From the NCBI RefSeq assembly GCF_001039355.2, contig NW_019775430.1, positions 323,822 through 387,821 of the forward strand: DNA of 64,000 nucleotides, written 5' to 3'. Numbering within the stretch: the stretch's first letter is position 1; every line of letters starts with the position of its first letter. The stretch is from Lingula anatina. Lineage: Eukaryota; Brachiopoda; Lingulata; Lingulida; Lingulidae. Shown piece after piece: positions 45,268 to 58,259 of the stretch. The notes beneath the pieces were generated by a model. The model worked only from the letters and a program-made list of their open reading frames with translations, was not told where the DNA came from and made no database searches. The translations under genes and the position numbers were made by a program.

Positions 45268-48219
45268 ATGATGACCATCTATCTCATTTTATGCATGCTG
45301 ACAGCCGGTGTGTTGGTTTTTGCCCAAGAAGAAGGCCAATTTGAAGGATCCACACACCGGTCATCCAGTTCAGAGATTTGGGAACCTGTGGGATACACGG
45401 GAGAGTCATCATATAGAGATGAAAAACAGGAAACTACAAATATGGCGACCGTCACCAGTGGGGGAATGCACGAGGTAGTTACACAAGACTTTTCCAATAT
45501 TGAGGATGGAATACACGAAGGAGTCACACAAGAGTCACCCATTACGGAGGGAAGAATCAGCGAGGAACCCACACAAGAGTCAACAAATGCTGAGCGTAGA
45601 ATCTATGAGGGTTTCACAAAAGAGTCGTCCACTATTAAGGGTAATATCCGTGAGGGGGTCACACAAGAGCCACACACTACTGAAGGTGAAATACTTCAGG
45701 GAGTAACACCTTCACCACATGAAGAGGATGAAGTACGCGATGGGTTGACCAACAGCAGTGAAACTGCAGAAACAGCGAAGGGAACTTTTTCTTTCCTAGA
45801 CGTATCCCTAATGCCGTATTGGTGGCTCTGTACAAGAACACCAACTCGTCAATTTGGCCTTATGATCCACTGCAACTGTGACCCTCTGTGCGTCCTGTAT
45901 GATGACTGTTGCTATGGTGTGACAGAAAATACCGCGATGTGTGCTGCTTCAGTCAGATTAACAACGACGCACAATAACTCACACTTTGAAACAATCCTTG
46001 CATCCAACCAAACAGAAACTCAAAGTAACAGCACCACTCTGGCTGTTATCTCAAACACAACTCCTTTTTGGAAAGAACTGGTCGACCCTATGTTGATTTC
46101 TCTGGCACAAAGAAGCTCTTGCAAATATATTCCAAAGATGCACCGACAAATACCACAAAGCACAGTCGGATATGAGGACAGCTTAGGGTTGAAAGTTTGG
46201 ATGGTGGATCAATGTCCCTCGTCGTGGTTAGAAGAAAACACTCGTATTAAGTGCACCGATACCTCAAATACAAGCCTCTTAGAGGACGTGCTGTTGCACC
46301 AACCAGTCACCGATCCAGACACAATGATCACTTTCAAAAACAAGTACTGCGCAGCTTGTAATGGTATCGACGGCGGTGGGGAGCCATGGGGACTGGTCGT
46401 CTATTGCACTGGAGGGGTTCAAATTGAAATGTTGATCAACTACAACTCCTCGTCTGATGTTTTAAGACATTTGGCATATCTCGGATGCAATAGTATTTTC
46501 GAGTCGAAACCAGAGTGGAAATTGAGGACATGTTTCCGGGAAGTGGAGGATCGTGACTTTGGTCCTTGTGAGTTCAGTATTATCAATGGAGACGTACACT
46601 GGGTACCTCGCCCACTCCCCCTGCATTCCCCCTTACGTGATGCCTGCATGGCGTACAACAACCCCATTCTCATAAGCGAGGATGAAAAAAGTTTCAAGAA
46701 CTACCACTGCCTGCTCTGTTACAGATTTGGTGAGAATCCCGTCTGCGAAGGTGAGTGATCTGTTTGCCTTAAATTTCGTGCACGAAATGACAACAGTGGG
46801 TCAGAACAGTGCATTAATCCTGGCGAGTAAATTGCAATTTCCCTCGGGATAACATTTTTCTCTTTCTGGGTCTTAGAAAGCAGTTTATGTTCAAATTATT
46901 TTCTTTTATAAACCAAAATATGAGACAATCGATAAAATTGCTTCAAAACCGAAATTAACCATTAAAAATAAAATATATCCTTATTTACTTATAGTCTGTA
47001 TTTAGGTTTTGACATGGTGAAAGTATTCAACAGACAAATATATTATTTTTTGAGATTAGTATTGAATGAAATTAAATATCTTGTTATAGTTCTATATTTA
47101 GGTTTCGATAAGTTGGAAGTATTCAACAGACAGACATATTAGTTTTTGCAATGAAAATTTAATGTACTGATAATATAGTCATTTCATTTCATTTTTGAAT
47201 GGTATATTCAGATCGAAGTTACACAACGGAACCAGATCAAATGAAGGTGATCGGTCTTTCTTTCCGCGCCTTGTTGTACGTAGGAGATCTAGAAAGGAAA
47301 GAGAATGATGGCATCATCAATTTGGTGAGAAATCAAAAACAATAATGATACTTCTGATAATAGAATACTTCTAATAATAAAATAGTGGATTTAATGGTTT
47401 ACTAAAAAGTATGCATTTATGTTATGTTATGTTATATTATGTTATGTTATGTTATATTATGTTATGTTATGTTATGTTATGTTATATTATGTTATGTTAA
47501 CATATTTATGTAATTATAATCAGCAGTTTTTCTCTTCTTATTATCATTATTTTTTGGCATTTTTTAAACTGGCGAAACCGTAAATAAATCAATTGCAAAA
47601 CCACACAAGTTTAACCATCATACATCCGCGTGCATCCTCTGGTTTCCAGCCTGAAGAGCATCATATAATATGCCCCCCAGGATTTGCTCCTGATGCCAAC
47701 GACTGCCGCCCACTTTTGTACAACTTTACGGCACTACAAAATGTAATCGTGTTACACTTTGAACCCTGTGGATGGTCCCCAACCCCAAGGGATGACTGTA
47801 GGATTCTTAGATCGGATCATCGATTTTCCGATGTATTAAATGCAGAGAATGCCCTTTTTGTAAGCTGCGAGCAGAAACATAATGCACCAACAGAGACCAA
47901 TCCAATAACATTCGCCGTTAAGTTATTGGTAACTCTCTACTTGAGACTAGCAAACTACGAAGAAGGCCGTAATGCTTTCAATAATGTACAAGCACAGATT
48001 GAGCATGCTCTAAAATACCAACAGTTTTATATAGCCGGAGGTCCTATAGGCATACGTTCAGAATCGTTCCCTCCCTGCATGGCGAGCACCACGTACCACA
48101 GCTGCATGCCGCCATTTTATGGTACCACGCCGATCACCGCCTCAAAGGGAAATTGGGAAAACAGCCATTTTGGTACCATTACACTTTTGATAGTTATGGC
48201 AATAGTGGCAGTGGGCTAG
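45268..48219 (+). CDS. secreted/surface somatomedin-B ectodomain protein, copy 1 (unit A)
   Basis: Exons 45268-46750, 47212-47324 and 47650-48219 join in phase to 721 residues. I start at the ATG at 45268 (MMTIYLILCMLTAGVLVFAQ, a signal peptide); an upstream in-frame ATG at 45100 is not conserved in copy 2. After the signal comes a Thr/Ser/Glu-rich region of degenerate 15-residue repeats (type EGVTQESPTTEGRIH). A somatomedin-B-like knot follows (CNCDPLCVLYDDCCYG), then a Cys-rich region with FKNKYCAACNG and FKNYHCLLCY. Exon 3 encodes another Cys-paired domain and ends in a hydrophobic tail (FGTITLLIVMAIVAVG) suited to a GPI anchor. The Cys pattern resembles ectodomains of invertebrate secretin/Methuselah-like receptors, but no seven-helix part follows; that link is inference. 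Poly(A) signal at 48272. Confidence 0.85.
47418..47500. repeat. (TTATG)n pentanucleotide microsatellite in intron 2
   Basis: About 16 units of TTATG/TTATA. At the homologous intron site of copies 2 and 3 only ATATTATGTTAACA remains, so the expansion is specific to copy 1. Confidence 0.9.
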
Positions 48220-48271
48220 TAATGGAAAAGTGCAGCATTAACACTGAAAATGTTGTGCCATTTGATCGGGG

Positions 48272-48277
48272 AATAAA
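48272..48277 (+). promoter_or_regulatory. poly(A) signal AATAAA, conserved in all three copies
   Basis: GATCGGGGAATAAATGTAA occurs about 50-65 bp after the stop in copy 1 (48272), copy 2 (58321) and copy 3 (63566). Confidence 0.75.
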
Positions 48278-48344
48278 TGTAAACTTAAATATGTTGTGGA
48301 TGCGCAGTTACAGGCCGCAACAAACACAGAAGCAAAATCCACTT

Positions 48345-48580
48345 TATTTTTGTATTTACATCGTATGTCAGCCAGCTGAATGAAGAAAAACAGCAGATGC
48401 AAATACTAAAAAAAAGTAAAGCATCGTACTTAAAGCAAAATATATCACTTACCTCTGCCTCTGCTTTTGGGTGATAAGGTGAACTTTTTTGCAGTTGAAA
48501 TGTGAGACTTTCATAAAACTGTGTCGTGCAACATGAATAAAACAATGGACAAAAAGTAAATTCACTACAATCTGTAGGGC
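48345..48580 (-). pseudogene. unidentified minus-strand exon, copy in unit A
   Basis: The minus strand has a GTAAGT donor at about 48451 preceded by an open stretch (FYESLTFQLQKSSPYHPKAE). It matches 61045-61345, where the homologous exon reads YQSLTLQLRKEFTLSPKSRS. This copy is shorter, lacking the PPGYILDRPDW part. Function unknown. Confidence 0.45.
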
Positions 48581-49033
48581 ACAGGGAATCAATTGTTATT
48601 GATACAGGGTTAATGTTAAAGCAGTGGACAAAGAAAGTAACATGTTTGCGTGGCTAAGCATTCAGCAAATATAAAACAGTAGGCTTGGATAGTTGGTAAA
48701 ATAACGGGTGCAAAAATAAAATTTTCTTTGTGATTATATATATATATTTCAAAATTTCTCTTTAGTTTGCAAGAATTATATCCAAACTGTCCTAGACTAA
48801 GCAGACTAAGGCAAAACAAGCATCACATATCCAACCATTTTTACCTAGAGTATCCATTTTGCGTTATAAGCAAATGATAAACCAACCGAGACGGGAAATT
48901 TGACAAAAACCATGAGTTTGGGAATGCTCTCCACACGCGGGCTGACCCCACTCCTCAAGCAAAATGTCCTGCATAAACCCTTCCAAGATCGAGACATACG
49001 CAGTATTGCAACAACTTAACCCTACAAAGCACC

Positions 49034-49402
49034 GTGTAGAGTTCACAAATATAATTCCCAGACGTTAATTAATTTGATTAGAGTCGATTGCTTGTGCACT
49101 CGACTAGTTTATGACCTTACCTGTAATTATGTAACTTAAGTGGACGTGTGCAATTTGAATAATTAAAATTAGTATGTACCGCCAAATAATGCAGCACAGA
49201 ATCCACCACTGATAAGAAATTTTGTATAAAAGACGTTCAGAATTAATATCGGGAGTTCAGACGGAAGAAGACTCGAAGGTGACCGCTCGACAGAGCCATG
49301 GAAGACGTAGAGAATGTAGTTAGAGAGCGTCAACCAATAAACCATTCAACTGGTCATTATGTGGACTTAGGTTTTCTTTGCGCGACCTCACGTAAATCTG
49401 AC
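49034..49402 (+). mobile_element. candidate solo LTR
   Basis: TGT..ACA-bounded stretch with a TATAAAAG box at 49225 and AATAAA at 49336, about 110 bp apart, as in the U3-R layout of retrotransposon LTRs. No second copy, internal genes or clear target duplication are seen. It could instead be a promoter-like sequence. Confidence 0.35.
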
Positions 49403-50558
49403 ACGAACCGTGGATTCTTTGGGTCGCGTTATCCACTAAATAAGTCTAAAACGTAATGTCCAATTTCGAGCCCACGCTTGAATTAAGCGTACAAAATTAT
49501 ATAAGTTTAGGACATTCATTTCATATGTATATGTAAAGGTACATAACAACCGGTAGCATGAGTGAGAGTGTGTAATCTGGACCAGCTCTGCTAAGTTCTT
49601 AAGGATGACTGCATGGTACACTTTCCAACAAACTTTTTGAAGGCATGAGGCACCATGCACCTACAGGAAATAATTGCAGTACACGGCAGACACACACGAA
49701 TTAGACATGGGATCTTTAAGCTCACCCTAATGTTTATAATTTGAAAATTTGGTGACATTCGGTGATGGCTTTTTAATTTAAATGGGTATTTTGTTACATT
49801 TATGGAAATCACAGTGAAACATCAGATTAGAGGGGCTGCATCTTATAAATTTGAATAAATGGTATAACGAATGAATGTCTTCACGGCTATTTTGTATTTT
49901 CTTTAGCATTAATCAAATAAGATATGGCAACAGGACTAAAATAATACGACAATTTACACCTTTGAGGTGTTCATTCATAAATAAAAGACTCATGGAATTA
50001 GAGGTGGTGAAACGATATTTGACCAATGCCTTATTTATGCCTTTATCCTTCAAGAATACTCGAATATTTTTTTTCTGCAGCAAAATGTTATATTTCTTTA
50101 TAGACATTGACCATAGATTTGATTTATTAAAAAGAAAACAAGTGCTGCAGCAGATTAATACAATGCAGTGAGCATAGTGCACTTCAAGTTTTTTTTGCTA
50201 TATATGCCACCGCTATACCGAACACACAGCAAAGAGATACCGTTGATGATAAAACATATTAATCAAGTAACCGTTGCGGCCATTCAAGAGCAAACCTTTT
50301 AATTCAATAATTGGGTATATTTAATTATTTATTAAATGCCTTTACTCATTTATTTGTTTATCATAATTACTGGGCTTGGTTTGTAAGTTGAGAAATTTCA
50401 ACATTAAAAGAAAAGGACAAAAGCGACAATTGGCAACGCATCCCAAATGTTAATTCCATTGTGACAGTTTAACAGTAATTGCTTTTCGGTTATGGAATGT
50501 TTATCTCAGCTTTGTATCCGTGCTGTCAAAGACAATGATGTGTGACCTTCATTGTCCT

Positions 50559-53232
50559 TCAAGGTTGACAGTTGGCGCCAGAGTTTATCATACTTGGTAA
50601 ATCCGGGGAATCCAAAAAGGAGGCTCCAGTCTCCTTGATCAGCATAATGGCGCCATTTTTATTCTCGTCTGCTAGTAATTTCACAATATTCTCTGCAACA
50701 GTGGAAACTCTAAAAAAAGAAAGGAGGTGCTGTGAAAAAAAAAACACTTGACGAGTTGTTATCCAATGATAAAAGTCAAAATATTTTAGCCCGTGTTGAT
50801 ATACATCTGCCTACACTGTCACCTATACCATACATGTATTTACAGTGTGTATTACCTAATCATGTCATCCACATTTTTGGCAATAAACTTGGACAGTTCA
50901 TCCATGTGATACACCCCTCTCTCTTCGAGGCTTTTCTTGGTTTCCAGTCCGCGAACAAGCGGGGTGTCAGTAAAATCTGGGCACACGGCATTAAAGCGAA
51001 CACCGTGATTCGCTATGTCTGGTGCCATGCTATGCTGAAAGATATATGTTCCACCAAATATAGTGATCGAACGCACCAAGATTAATTACTCCTTAACGAT
51101 TAATATTATTTTCTTTCTTGATAACTGCCTGAGTTATTTTGAAGTTGCATCCTTTGCCTTTTTTTAATCCGATTTTACCTTCCAATGCCTCCCCATGATA
51201 CTTTTAAATACCCGGTTTATAATGACCAATGATGAAGTAATTCGGTTGTATCGACAAATACTTTTCACTCTTTTCATCTTTACAACCGTTCTTGCACTTG
51301 TCGATGCCTTGTCAGGGTGAGTGTTGGTCACCATTACTGAATTGGCGTCTACTCAAGTTCTAATGTTAAAGAGAAGAGAAAATTAACCTACCGCAATGGA
51401 ACGGGTGTACCCGACGACTCCATGTTTTGTAGCAGCGTAAGCAGGAAAGTAATGGTATGGCTTAAGACCTGGAAAGAATACAATTCAAAATCAATTGATT
51501 TTATGGACAAGAGTCTGCCATTCTTGATTGAAAGTTGTGCATTATGTACAAAAATGCATTGCAAATAAAACTGATCCTGCGGCCGACAACTGAAGAAGAG
51601 GAGGCTTTTCTCCGACAGTTAATAATACCGAACAGGCGCTCATTCGGGGTCTCAGCATTTAACAAATTTTCTACTGATTTTTGTTGTGGGTTTAGACGTA
51701 GGGAGTCGCTATATTTGTTTACAATAGCAAAGCTGAAAAATGTTCGCTTGCTCATGAGTAAGGGTTACTGCAACTGTGTTTAATAGCTGCAAAAAATTGC
51801 CTCTTAGGGATATTGTAACTCTTGATCATCATCCATATACCGAAAATTTCCTGCATCTAATTATTCAATAATGCATCTATCGTTGTGCTGATTTAAAACA
51901 ATAAAAACTCCTCGAAAATATACAGTCTCGGCGTTAATTGCAGTGAAAGAACACAGGCAACTCGAACTTTAATCAATGCAATAAACAAAGTTGTATTTTA
52001 ACACCGTTGTATTTTGTGGTAAACTAGCAATCGGTATGGGGCATAACTTCATCCCTGAACAAGATTTTATCACGAAAATTGGCAGATTTGACCACGAGTG
52101 TAAAGGCTACAATCCCGTACTGCCGTCGGTTTTCGTACCTGCCATAGAAGCCACATTCAAGACAACACCACCGTTTCCTCCACGGTCTTTGCGCAGATAT
52201 TCCATTCCCATCAGAGTGCCGCTTATAACTGCGGTCTGGAATAACAGATTAATCGATTTTACGTTAAAATTTATTCTCCAGTCTCCAATTGGCAAATTTT
52301 AAAACAAACCCCATACACTTTTTATGTGTCAGAATGAGATAAGTGTAGTTCAGTTATAATGTGCTCGGGTTGCATTTAAGTGTACGTCTTGATTTTATAT
52401 ATCTAAAATCGTACCACGTTTACGCTAATACACAACTTGTAGTCTTTTTCATTCACAATCCCAGCGTTGTTCATAATGATATCCAAGCGCCCAAACGTTG
52501 CTTTTGTCTTCTTGAGAGCATCTGGAAGTTTAGAATAATGTACACGAAGGTGAGGAAAAGTATAATGTGTTTAGTAAATAAAGTTTTTCTTTCGTAATAT
52601 AACATCTAAAATGCCCCCTCTACTGCCATCCTTCCCCCATTGTGAAAGTGATACAGGCCATTGCAGGAATGAAGGAATGAATGAAGGAGGAAAGAATTTC
52701 GGATATTGACATCTTAGATAAAGCCATCTGACTTGTTTCCAAAGTGCCCTAAATAATAAAATAATCCGATAAAAATAGGAGTTTATCGTTATGGAAAATG
52801 GTTCACTTATTAAAAATGTACCTTCAATTTCTTCGTCTTTTGTGACGTCACACTTGATAAAAATGACGTTTGATTCGCCGTATTGCGTCATCAGCTTGTT
52901 TAGAGCTTCTGCCCCTAATTTTGTGTCAATGTCTGAGAGTGCCACCTACAAAATTTTTAAGATCGTAAGATGGTAAAGACACTTAATAGAGGGGGAGCTG
53001 TTAATGATATTTTAATGGAGTTAGAGAATACGTCAGAGAGAAACTGTACAAAAATTTCCATGGGCAACACTTCTATGGGCAACACTGTGTCCATCAATCA
53101 TATGGATAAAGGTAGCCCGTGCTTGTTACTCCTAAATACCTTTGAACCATGCTTCAGCAGCAAGTCCGCAGTTGCTAGGCCAATGCCAGATGCTGATCCA
53201 GTTATAAAGGCCACTTTGTCTTTTAAATCCAT
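50559..53232 (-). CDS. short-chain dehydrogenase/reductase, 15-hydroxyprostaglandin dehydrogenase-like
   Basis: Exons in transcript order: 53232-53140, 52945-52822, 52521-52437, 52275-52139, 51468-51392, 51034-50856 and 50709-50559. Phases fit and give 281 residues, close to the classical SDR size (about 250-280). Motifs: cofactor loop TGSASGIG near residue 11, an Asp after the second strand (ALSDID) favouring NAD, CDVT, the NNAG motif, catalytic Ser in LNVASMAG, and YAATK as the Tyr-x3-Lys pair. NEKDY next to NNAG and VISGTLMGMEYL are like 15-PGDH, which oxidises the 15-hydroxyl of prostaglandins in the cytosol. The exact substrate cannot be read from sequence. The exon 4 acceptor (52276) was chosen by phase and is the least certain border. 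A minus AATAAA near 50328-50333 may end the transcript. Confidence 0.88.
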
Positions 53233-54389
53233 ACTTGAGCTTCACAAGGAAACTGAATTGCCCTTTATGTAAAATGTCCTGAAAAAATATGTATTTAAAG
53301 GTTGAAGTTTAAAAATCATTGTTCCTTATTCTTATTTGTTTCGAGGCATTTCTGCAAAGCTTCGATTTTGAACAAAATCACTTTGATTCTAAAGTTAAAA
53401 ACCATGATCTTTGCGTTTTATAAGAAGATTCAATTTACTTTAAATCGCAAAATGGAAGGAAAATCAATTGCGTTTCGGATTCGTTTGTTGAATTGAAGGT
53501 TTGCGTTCCCGTTACTGGGAAACATTTTTTCACATGTAAGTATACTAAAAAAATTAACATCCAGTAACGCGATTTACGTCTTGTCAGAAAGCAAGCAGAG
53601 TGCGTATCAGTGGGATATTTTGTATGGCTTACTGAACCCCACGAGAAGCTAGCAGATATTTTAAGATCCATTTACGTATTTAGTACAGAAAATTACATTT
53701 ATCAAGCTAGAATATGTACAAATAAAGGGTGATGAAAAAAATAAAAATTGCTTTAATCCTACAACAGTCCATCAACGGTCAAGAGATTTGCTGCCAAAGT
53801 TTCAGTTATCTTGACAAAAAATTATGGGAAAAATTGGGAAAAATTAGTATTGATGGCTGACGGAAGGTCATATTTGGTGATTTCAAATATGCCCTTGGAT
53901 TTGATCTTTATTTCAAGGTCAAACGGGCCAAAATTTTCTAAAAAATGGGGATTTTTGGCAAAAAAAAATTATTTATTACTCAAACTGGTGGTACAATATC
54001 TGGAGGCGGTATCGCCTATCTGTTCCTGGAGTTTGAGGGTCGTTCTGGTACAAATTAGCTTTGAGTTCCTCCACCGGATAAAAATTTGGGGTGAGTCAAG
54101 CCTGGTGAATGCGATGCCCACTCAGCGTCACACTTTCTGCTCATCAGCCACCCTGACATTGCTCTCTCTCAGTCTGGCTAGGGGGTAATTTTATGTGTCT
54201 TGCTGGAACCACTGTCCATCTTGATCTATCCTTATGAATCATCCCAGTGATGTCCAAAACATCCTTAGCACTGCCAAATAGCGTTTTTAGAAGAGACTGA
54301 TCAGCAGGAAGTGTGATGTTATGGAGGGGGGTCTCTATGTATATGGGACAAACGTGTTCCAGTAAAAAACTTTTTGTATTTTTGTACAT
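53233..54389. other. intergenic between dehydrogenase and somatomedin-B gene, unit B
   Basis: The shared promoter side of two divergent genes begins here. A minus frame at 54144-54389 (NITLPADQSLLKTLFGSAKD, then VLDITGMIHKDRSRW) looks protein-like and may be a transposon fragment, but I do not recognise it. Confidence 0.35.
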
Positions 54390-55445
54390 TTTTACCCATC
54401 ATGAGGGTATGATATCCGGTTTGTGTCCTCCCGCATCGATATAGCTATCCATTCCCTTTTTGTTCGACTACAACTTCCCATTTTAATGTTCAACCCATTA
54501 TATTTATTAATTTTTTAATTTATTTATTTATCTGTTTGTGTGTTTGTTTGTTTTATTAACGCCTCATCTCTCTTTTACATTTGACAGTATAAGAATAAAA
54601 AACAGAGGCATTCTACATCTCATTCTACCTCAGTAAGACAATTTACACAAAGGACTACAATTGAAAGATACAACATCTAAAATGAATACCTAGACCTTTA
54701 GAACAAATATTTCATGACAGACATTGCTAGCATAAAAGCACAGTTATGTAGCCAGATGTTCACAATCCCAAGGAAGCTGTTTTTTTTTTTAGAAGTAAAC
54801 AAGACCCGTCCATAAGACTGAAAATTATGATTTATAAAACGACAAAAAATAATATGATACAACGTTTAAAAAATTGGTGGACGATAAATACAACATCAAA
54901 TTAAATTGTGACGCATACATCCCCCGTACCAATGGGAAAAATGGTCGAAAGAGAAAACGATGGCCACAAGATGTGTGAGCTCGCAACCCCGCCAACGTAA
55001 TGTTTCTGCTTTAGACATTAAGTTACGATTTGACAACCGCAATCGTGTGCTGATAATCCGATATGTCAAAACAGTTCGTGTGTTTGTGATGTAAAAGCAG
55101 ATGCTTTTTTGCATTTTATCGGGAATCGTGTTCCAGTTGATCGGAACCGTACTCTTGTGGTATTTAGTCGTGTATTAAAACCACACTGGGGTTATAATAA
55201 TGATATTCAAAAAACCGTTCTCCCTCTTTTTGACATGGAAATTTGAAATAACGAACTTTTTATCGCAACACAGTTGGGACATCATTGACACGCCCTGTCG
55301 TGCGTCTACACAAAACCGTTAATGCGTCTCGATATACGGCAGTTGATCATCTCTGCTAGCAAGGGAGTAAGCGGAATAGAAAGGTTTGCGAACTCTGCTC
55401 TCGAGTCTGCTTCAGTTTTACGTGCAACTGCCGCACAAAGATTTC
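54390..55445. other. upstream region of somatomedin-B copy 2
   Basis: Aligns with unit A upstream sequence (42.6-45.3 kb, minus its insertions), including the TTTCTGCTTTAGACA block (55003; also 44812). No gene. Confidence 0.6.
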
Positions 55446-58259
55446 ATGTTAAGTAGCATGATGACCATCTATCTCATTTTATGCACGCTGACATTTGGTC
55501 AGCTGACAGACGGTGTGTTAGTTTTTACCCAAGAAGAAGGTCAGTTTGAAGGATCCACACACCAGTCACCCAATTCCGAGATTTGGGCGCCTGTGGGATT
55601 CACGGGAGAGTCATCAAATATGGCGACCGTCTCCACTGGTGGAATGCACGAGGTAGTTACACATGGCTTTTCCAATATTGAGGATGGAATGTACAAAGGA
55701 CCCACACAAGAGGCACCAACTACTGAGGGTAGAATCCATGAGGGAGTCACACAAGAGTCACCAACTACTGAAAGTAGAATCCATGAGGGAGTCACACAAG
55801 ACTCACCAACTACTGAGGGTAGAATCCATGAGGGAGTCACACAAGAATCGTCTACTATTAAGAGTTATATCCGTGAGGGGGTCACACAAGAGTCACGCAC
55901 TACTGAGGGTGGAATGCTTGAAGGAGTATCTCATTCACCACATGAAGAGGATGCACTGCTCGATGGGTTGACCAACACAAGTGAAACTGCAGACACAGCG
56001 AAGGGAACCTTTTTTCCCCCAGACGTAACTCTAATGCCGTATCGGTGGCTCTGTTCAAAAACCAACTTTCGTCAAACTGGCCTTAAGATCCACTGCAACT
56101 GCGACCCTCTGTGCGTCCTGTATGATGACTGTTGCTATGGTGTGTCAGAAAATACCGCGATGTGTGCTGCTTCAGTCAGATTAACAACGACGCACAATAC
56201 CTCACACTTTGAAACAATCCTTGCATCCAGCCTAACAAAACGTCAAAGTAACAGCACCACACTGGCTGTATTCCCAAACAAGACTTCTTCTTGGGAAGAA
56301 CAAAAGAAACGGGTCAACCCTATGTTGATTTCCCTGGCACAAAGAAGCTCTTGCAAATATATTCCAAAGTTGCACCGACAAATACCACAAACCACACACG
56401 GATATGAGGACAATTTCGGGTTGAAATTTTGGATGGTGGACCAATGTCCCTCGTCGTGGTTAGAAGAAAACACTCGTATCAAGTGCACCAATACCTCAAA
56501 TACGAGCCTCTTAGAGGACGTGCTGTTGCACCAACCAGTCACCGATCCAGACACAATGATCACTTTCAAAAACAAGTTCTGCGCAGCTTGTAATGGTATC
56601 GAGGGCGGTGGGGAGCCGTGGGGACTGGTCGTCTATTGCACTGGAGCGGTTCAAATTGAAAAAATGCCACACTACAACTCCTCGTCTGATGTTTTAAAAC
56701 ATTTGGCATATCTCGGATGCAATAGTATTTTCGAGTCGAAACCAGAGTGGAAATTGAGGACATGTTTCCGAGAAGTGGAGAATCGTGACTTTGGTCCTTG
56801 TGAGTTCACTTTTATCAATGGAGTCGTGCACCGTGTACCTGGCCCACTCCCCTTGCATTCCCCCTTACGAGATGCCTGCATGGCGTACAACAACCCCATT
56901 ATCGAAGGCGACAATGAAAAAAGTTTTAAGAACTACCACTGCCTGATCTGTTACAAATATGGCGAAAATTCCTTATGCAAAGGTGAGTGATCTGTTTGCC
57001 TTTAGAACTTAACATGTTAATTTGGATCAAGAAATAAGAAGACTCGGTCTGCGGGTCAGAACTGCATGAAACATATCGTTATATATATCGTTATGTCGGT
57101 GTTTAGACATTTTAGATCCTGACGAATAAAGTGTAACTTCTCTCGGGATAACGTTCTTGTTTTTCTGGGTCTTAGCTTTGAAAACTGAAATAAATCATTG
57201 AAAGATAAAATATATATCTTCATTTTCTTATGGTTATAGGTCTTTATCTAGGTTTCGACACGGTGAAAGTATTTAACAGACAAATATATCAGTGTTTGCA
57301 ATTAGTGTTTAATGTAATTGTAATATAGTCCTTTTAGTTAATTTTTTCATATTCAGATCAAAGTTACACACCGCCACCAGATCAAATAAGGTTCAAAGGT
57401 CTTTCTTTCCGTGCCCTGTTGTATGTTGGAGATCTAGACAGGAAAGAGAATGATGGCGCCATCATTTTGGTGAGAAATCAAAATACGATCATGATTATCC
57501 TGATAATAATGAAATTGAGTAGTTTATTATTTAACAAAAGTATGCATTTATATTATGTTAACATATTGATGTAATTATAATCATCAGCTTTTTTTGCCAA
57601 TTTCTAAACTGGTAAAACTGTAAATAAATTAATTACAAAATTACCCGTATTTTATTACCATATATATGGGTGCGTCCTCTGGTTTCCAGCCTGAAGAGCA
57701 TCATATAATGTGCCCCCCAGTGTCTTCTCCTGATGCTAAGAGCTGCCGCCCACTTTTGTACAACTTTACGGCACTACAAAATGTAATCGTCTTACACTTT
57801 GAACCCTGTGGATGGTCCCCAACCCCAAAGGATGACTGTAGGATTCTTAGATCGGATCATCGATTTTCCTATGTATTAAATGCAGAGAATGCCCTTTTTG
57901 TAAGCTGCGAGCAGAAACATAATGCACCAACAGAGACAAGTCCCATCACATTCGCCGTTAAGTTAATGATAACTATCTACTTGAGACTAGCAAACTATGA
58001 AGAAGGCCGTAACGCTTTTAATAATGTACAAGCACAAATTGAGCATACTCTGAAAAACCAACGGTTTTATATATCCGGAGGTCCTATAGGCATACGTTCA
58101 GAATCGTTCCCTCCCTGCATGGCGAGCACTACGCACCACAGCTGCATGCCGCCATTTTATGGTACCACGCCGATCACCGCCTCTAAGGGGAATCGAGTTA
58201 ATATCCATTTCGGTACCATTAGACTTTTGGTACTTATGGCAATAGTGGCAGCGGGCTAG
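55446..58259 (+). CDS. secreted/surface somatomedin-B ectodomain protein, copy 2 (unit B)
   Basis: Exons 55446-56982, 57357-57469 and 57690-58259 give 739 residues, same intron phases (1, 0) as copy 1. Start MLSSMMTIYLILCTLTFGQL with a signal peptide. The 15-residue repeat region has about one more unit than copy 1 and its units are more uniform (EGRIHEGVTQESPTT). The somatomedin-B knot CNCDPLCVLYDDCCYG is identical. Exon 3 shows changes at positions where copies 1 and 3 agree (SSPDAKSC against APDANDC; SYVLN against SDVLN; KNQR against KYQQ). The C-terminus RLLVLMAIVAAG is hydrophobic. Poly(A) signal at 58321. Role unknown; probably a cell-surface or secreted protein. Confidence 0.86.
55680..55925 (+). 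repeat. 45-bp coding minisatellite in copy 2 exon 1
   Basis: Around five units of 45 bp encoding the EGRIHEGVTQESPTT type; adjacent units are nearly identical at DNA level, pointing to recent slippage or unequal exchange. The same array in copy 1 (about 45470-45715) is more diverged. Confidence 0.85.

Larger units (their letters stand above)
40560..48280. repeat. tandem duplication unit A
   Basis: Homologous to 49975-58330 in the same order: an AATACAATGCAGTGAGCATA block (40718; also 50157), dehydrogenase exons on minus, a TTAACGCCTCATCTCTC block (44243; also 54556), then the somatomedin-B gene on plus. Divergence and local insertions make the offset grow from about 9.4 to 10.2 kb. Confidence 0.85.

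Noticed and set aside
55541-55840. 99-codon minus-strand open frame with repeats (SWILPSVVGESCVTP)
   Set aside because: Antisense shadow of the 45-bp coding repeat array; openness follows from the repeat unit.
55680-55925. Regular direct repeats resembling a CRISPR array
   Set aside because: Units are contiguous coding repeats without unique spacers, in an animal gene.
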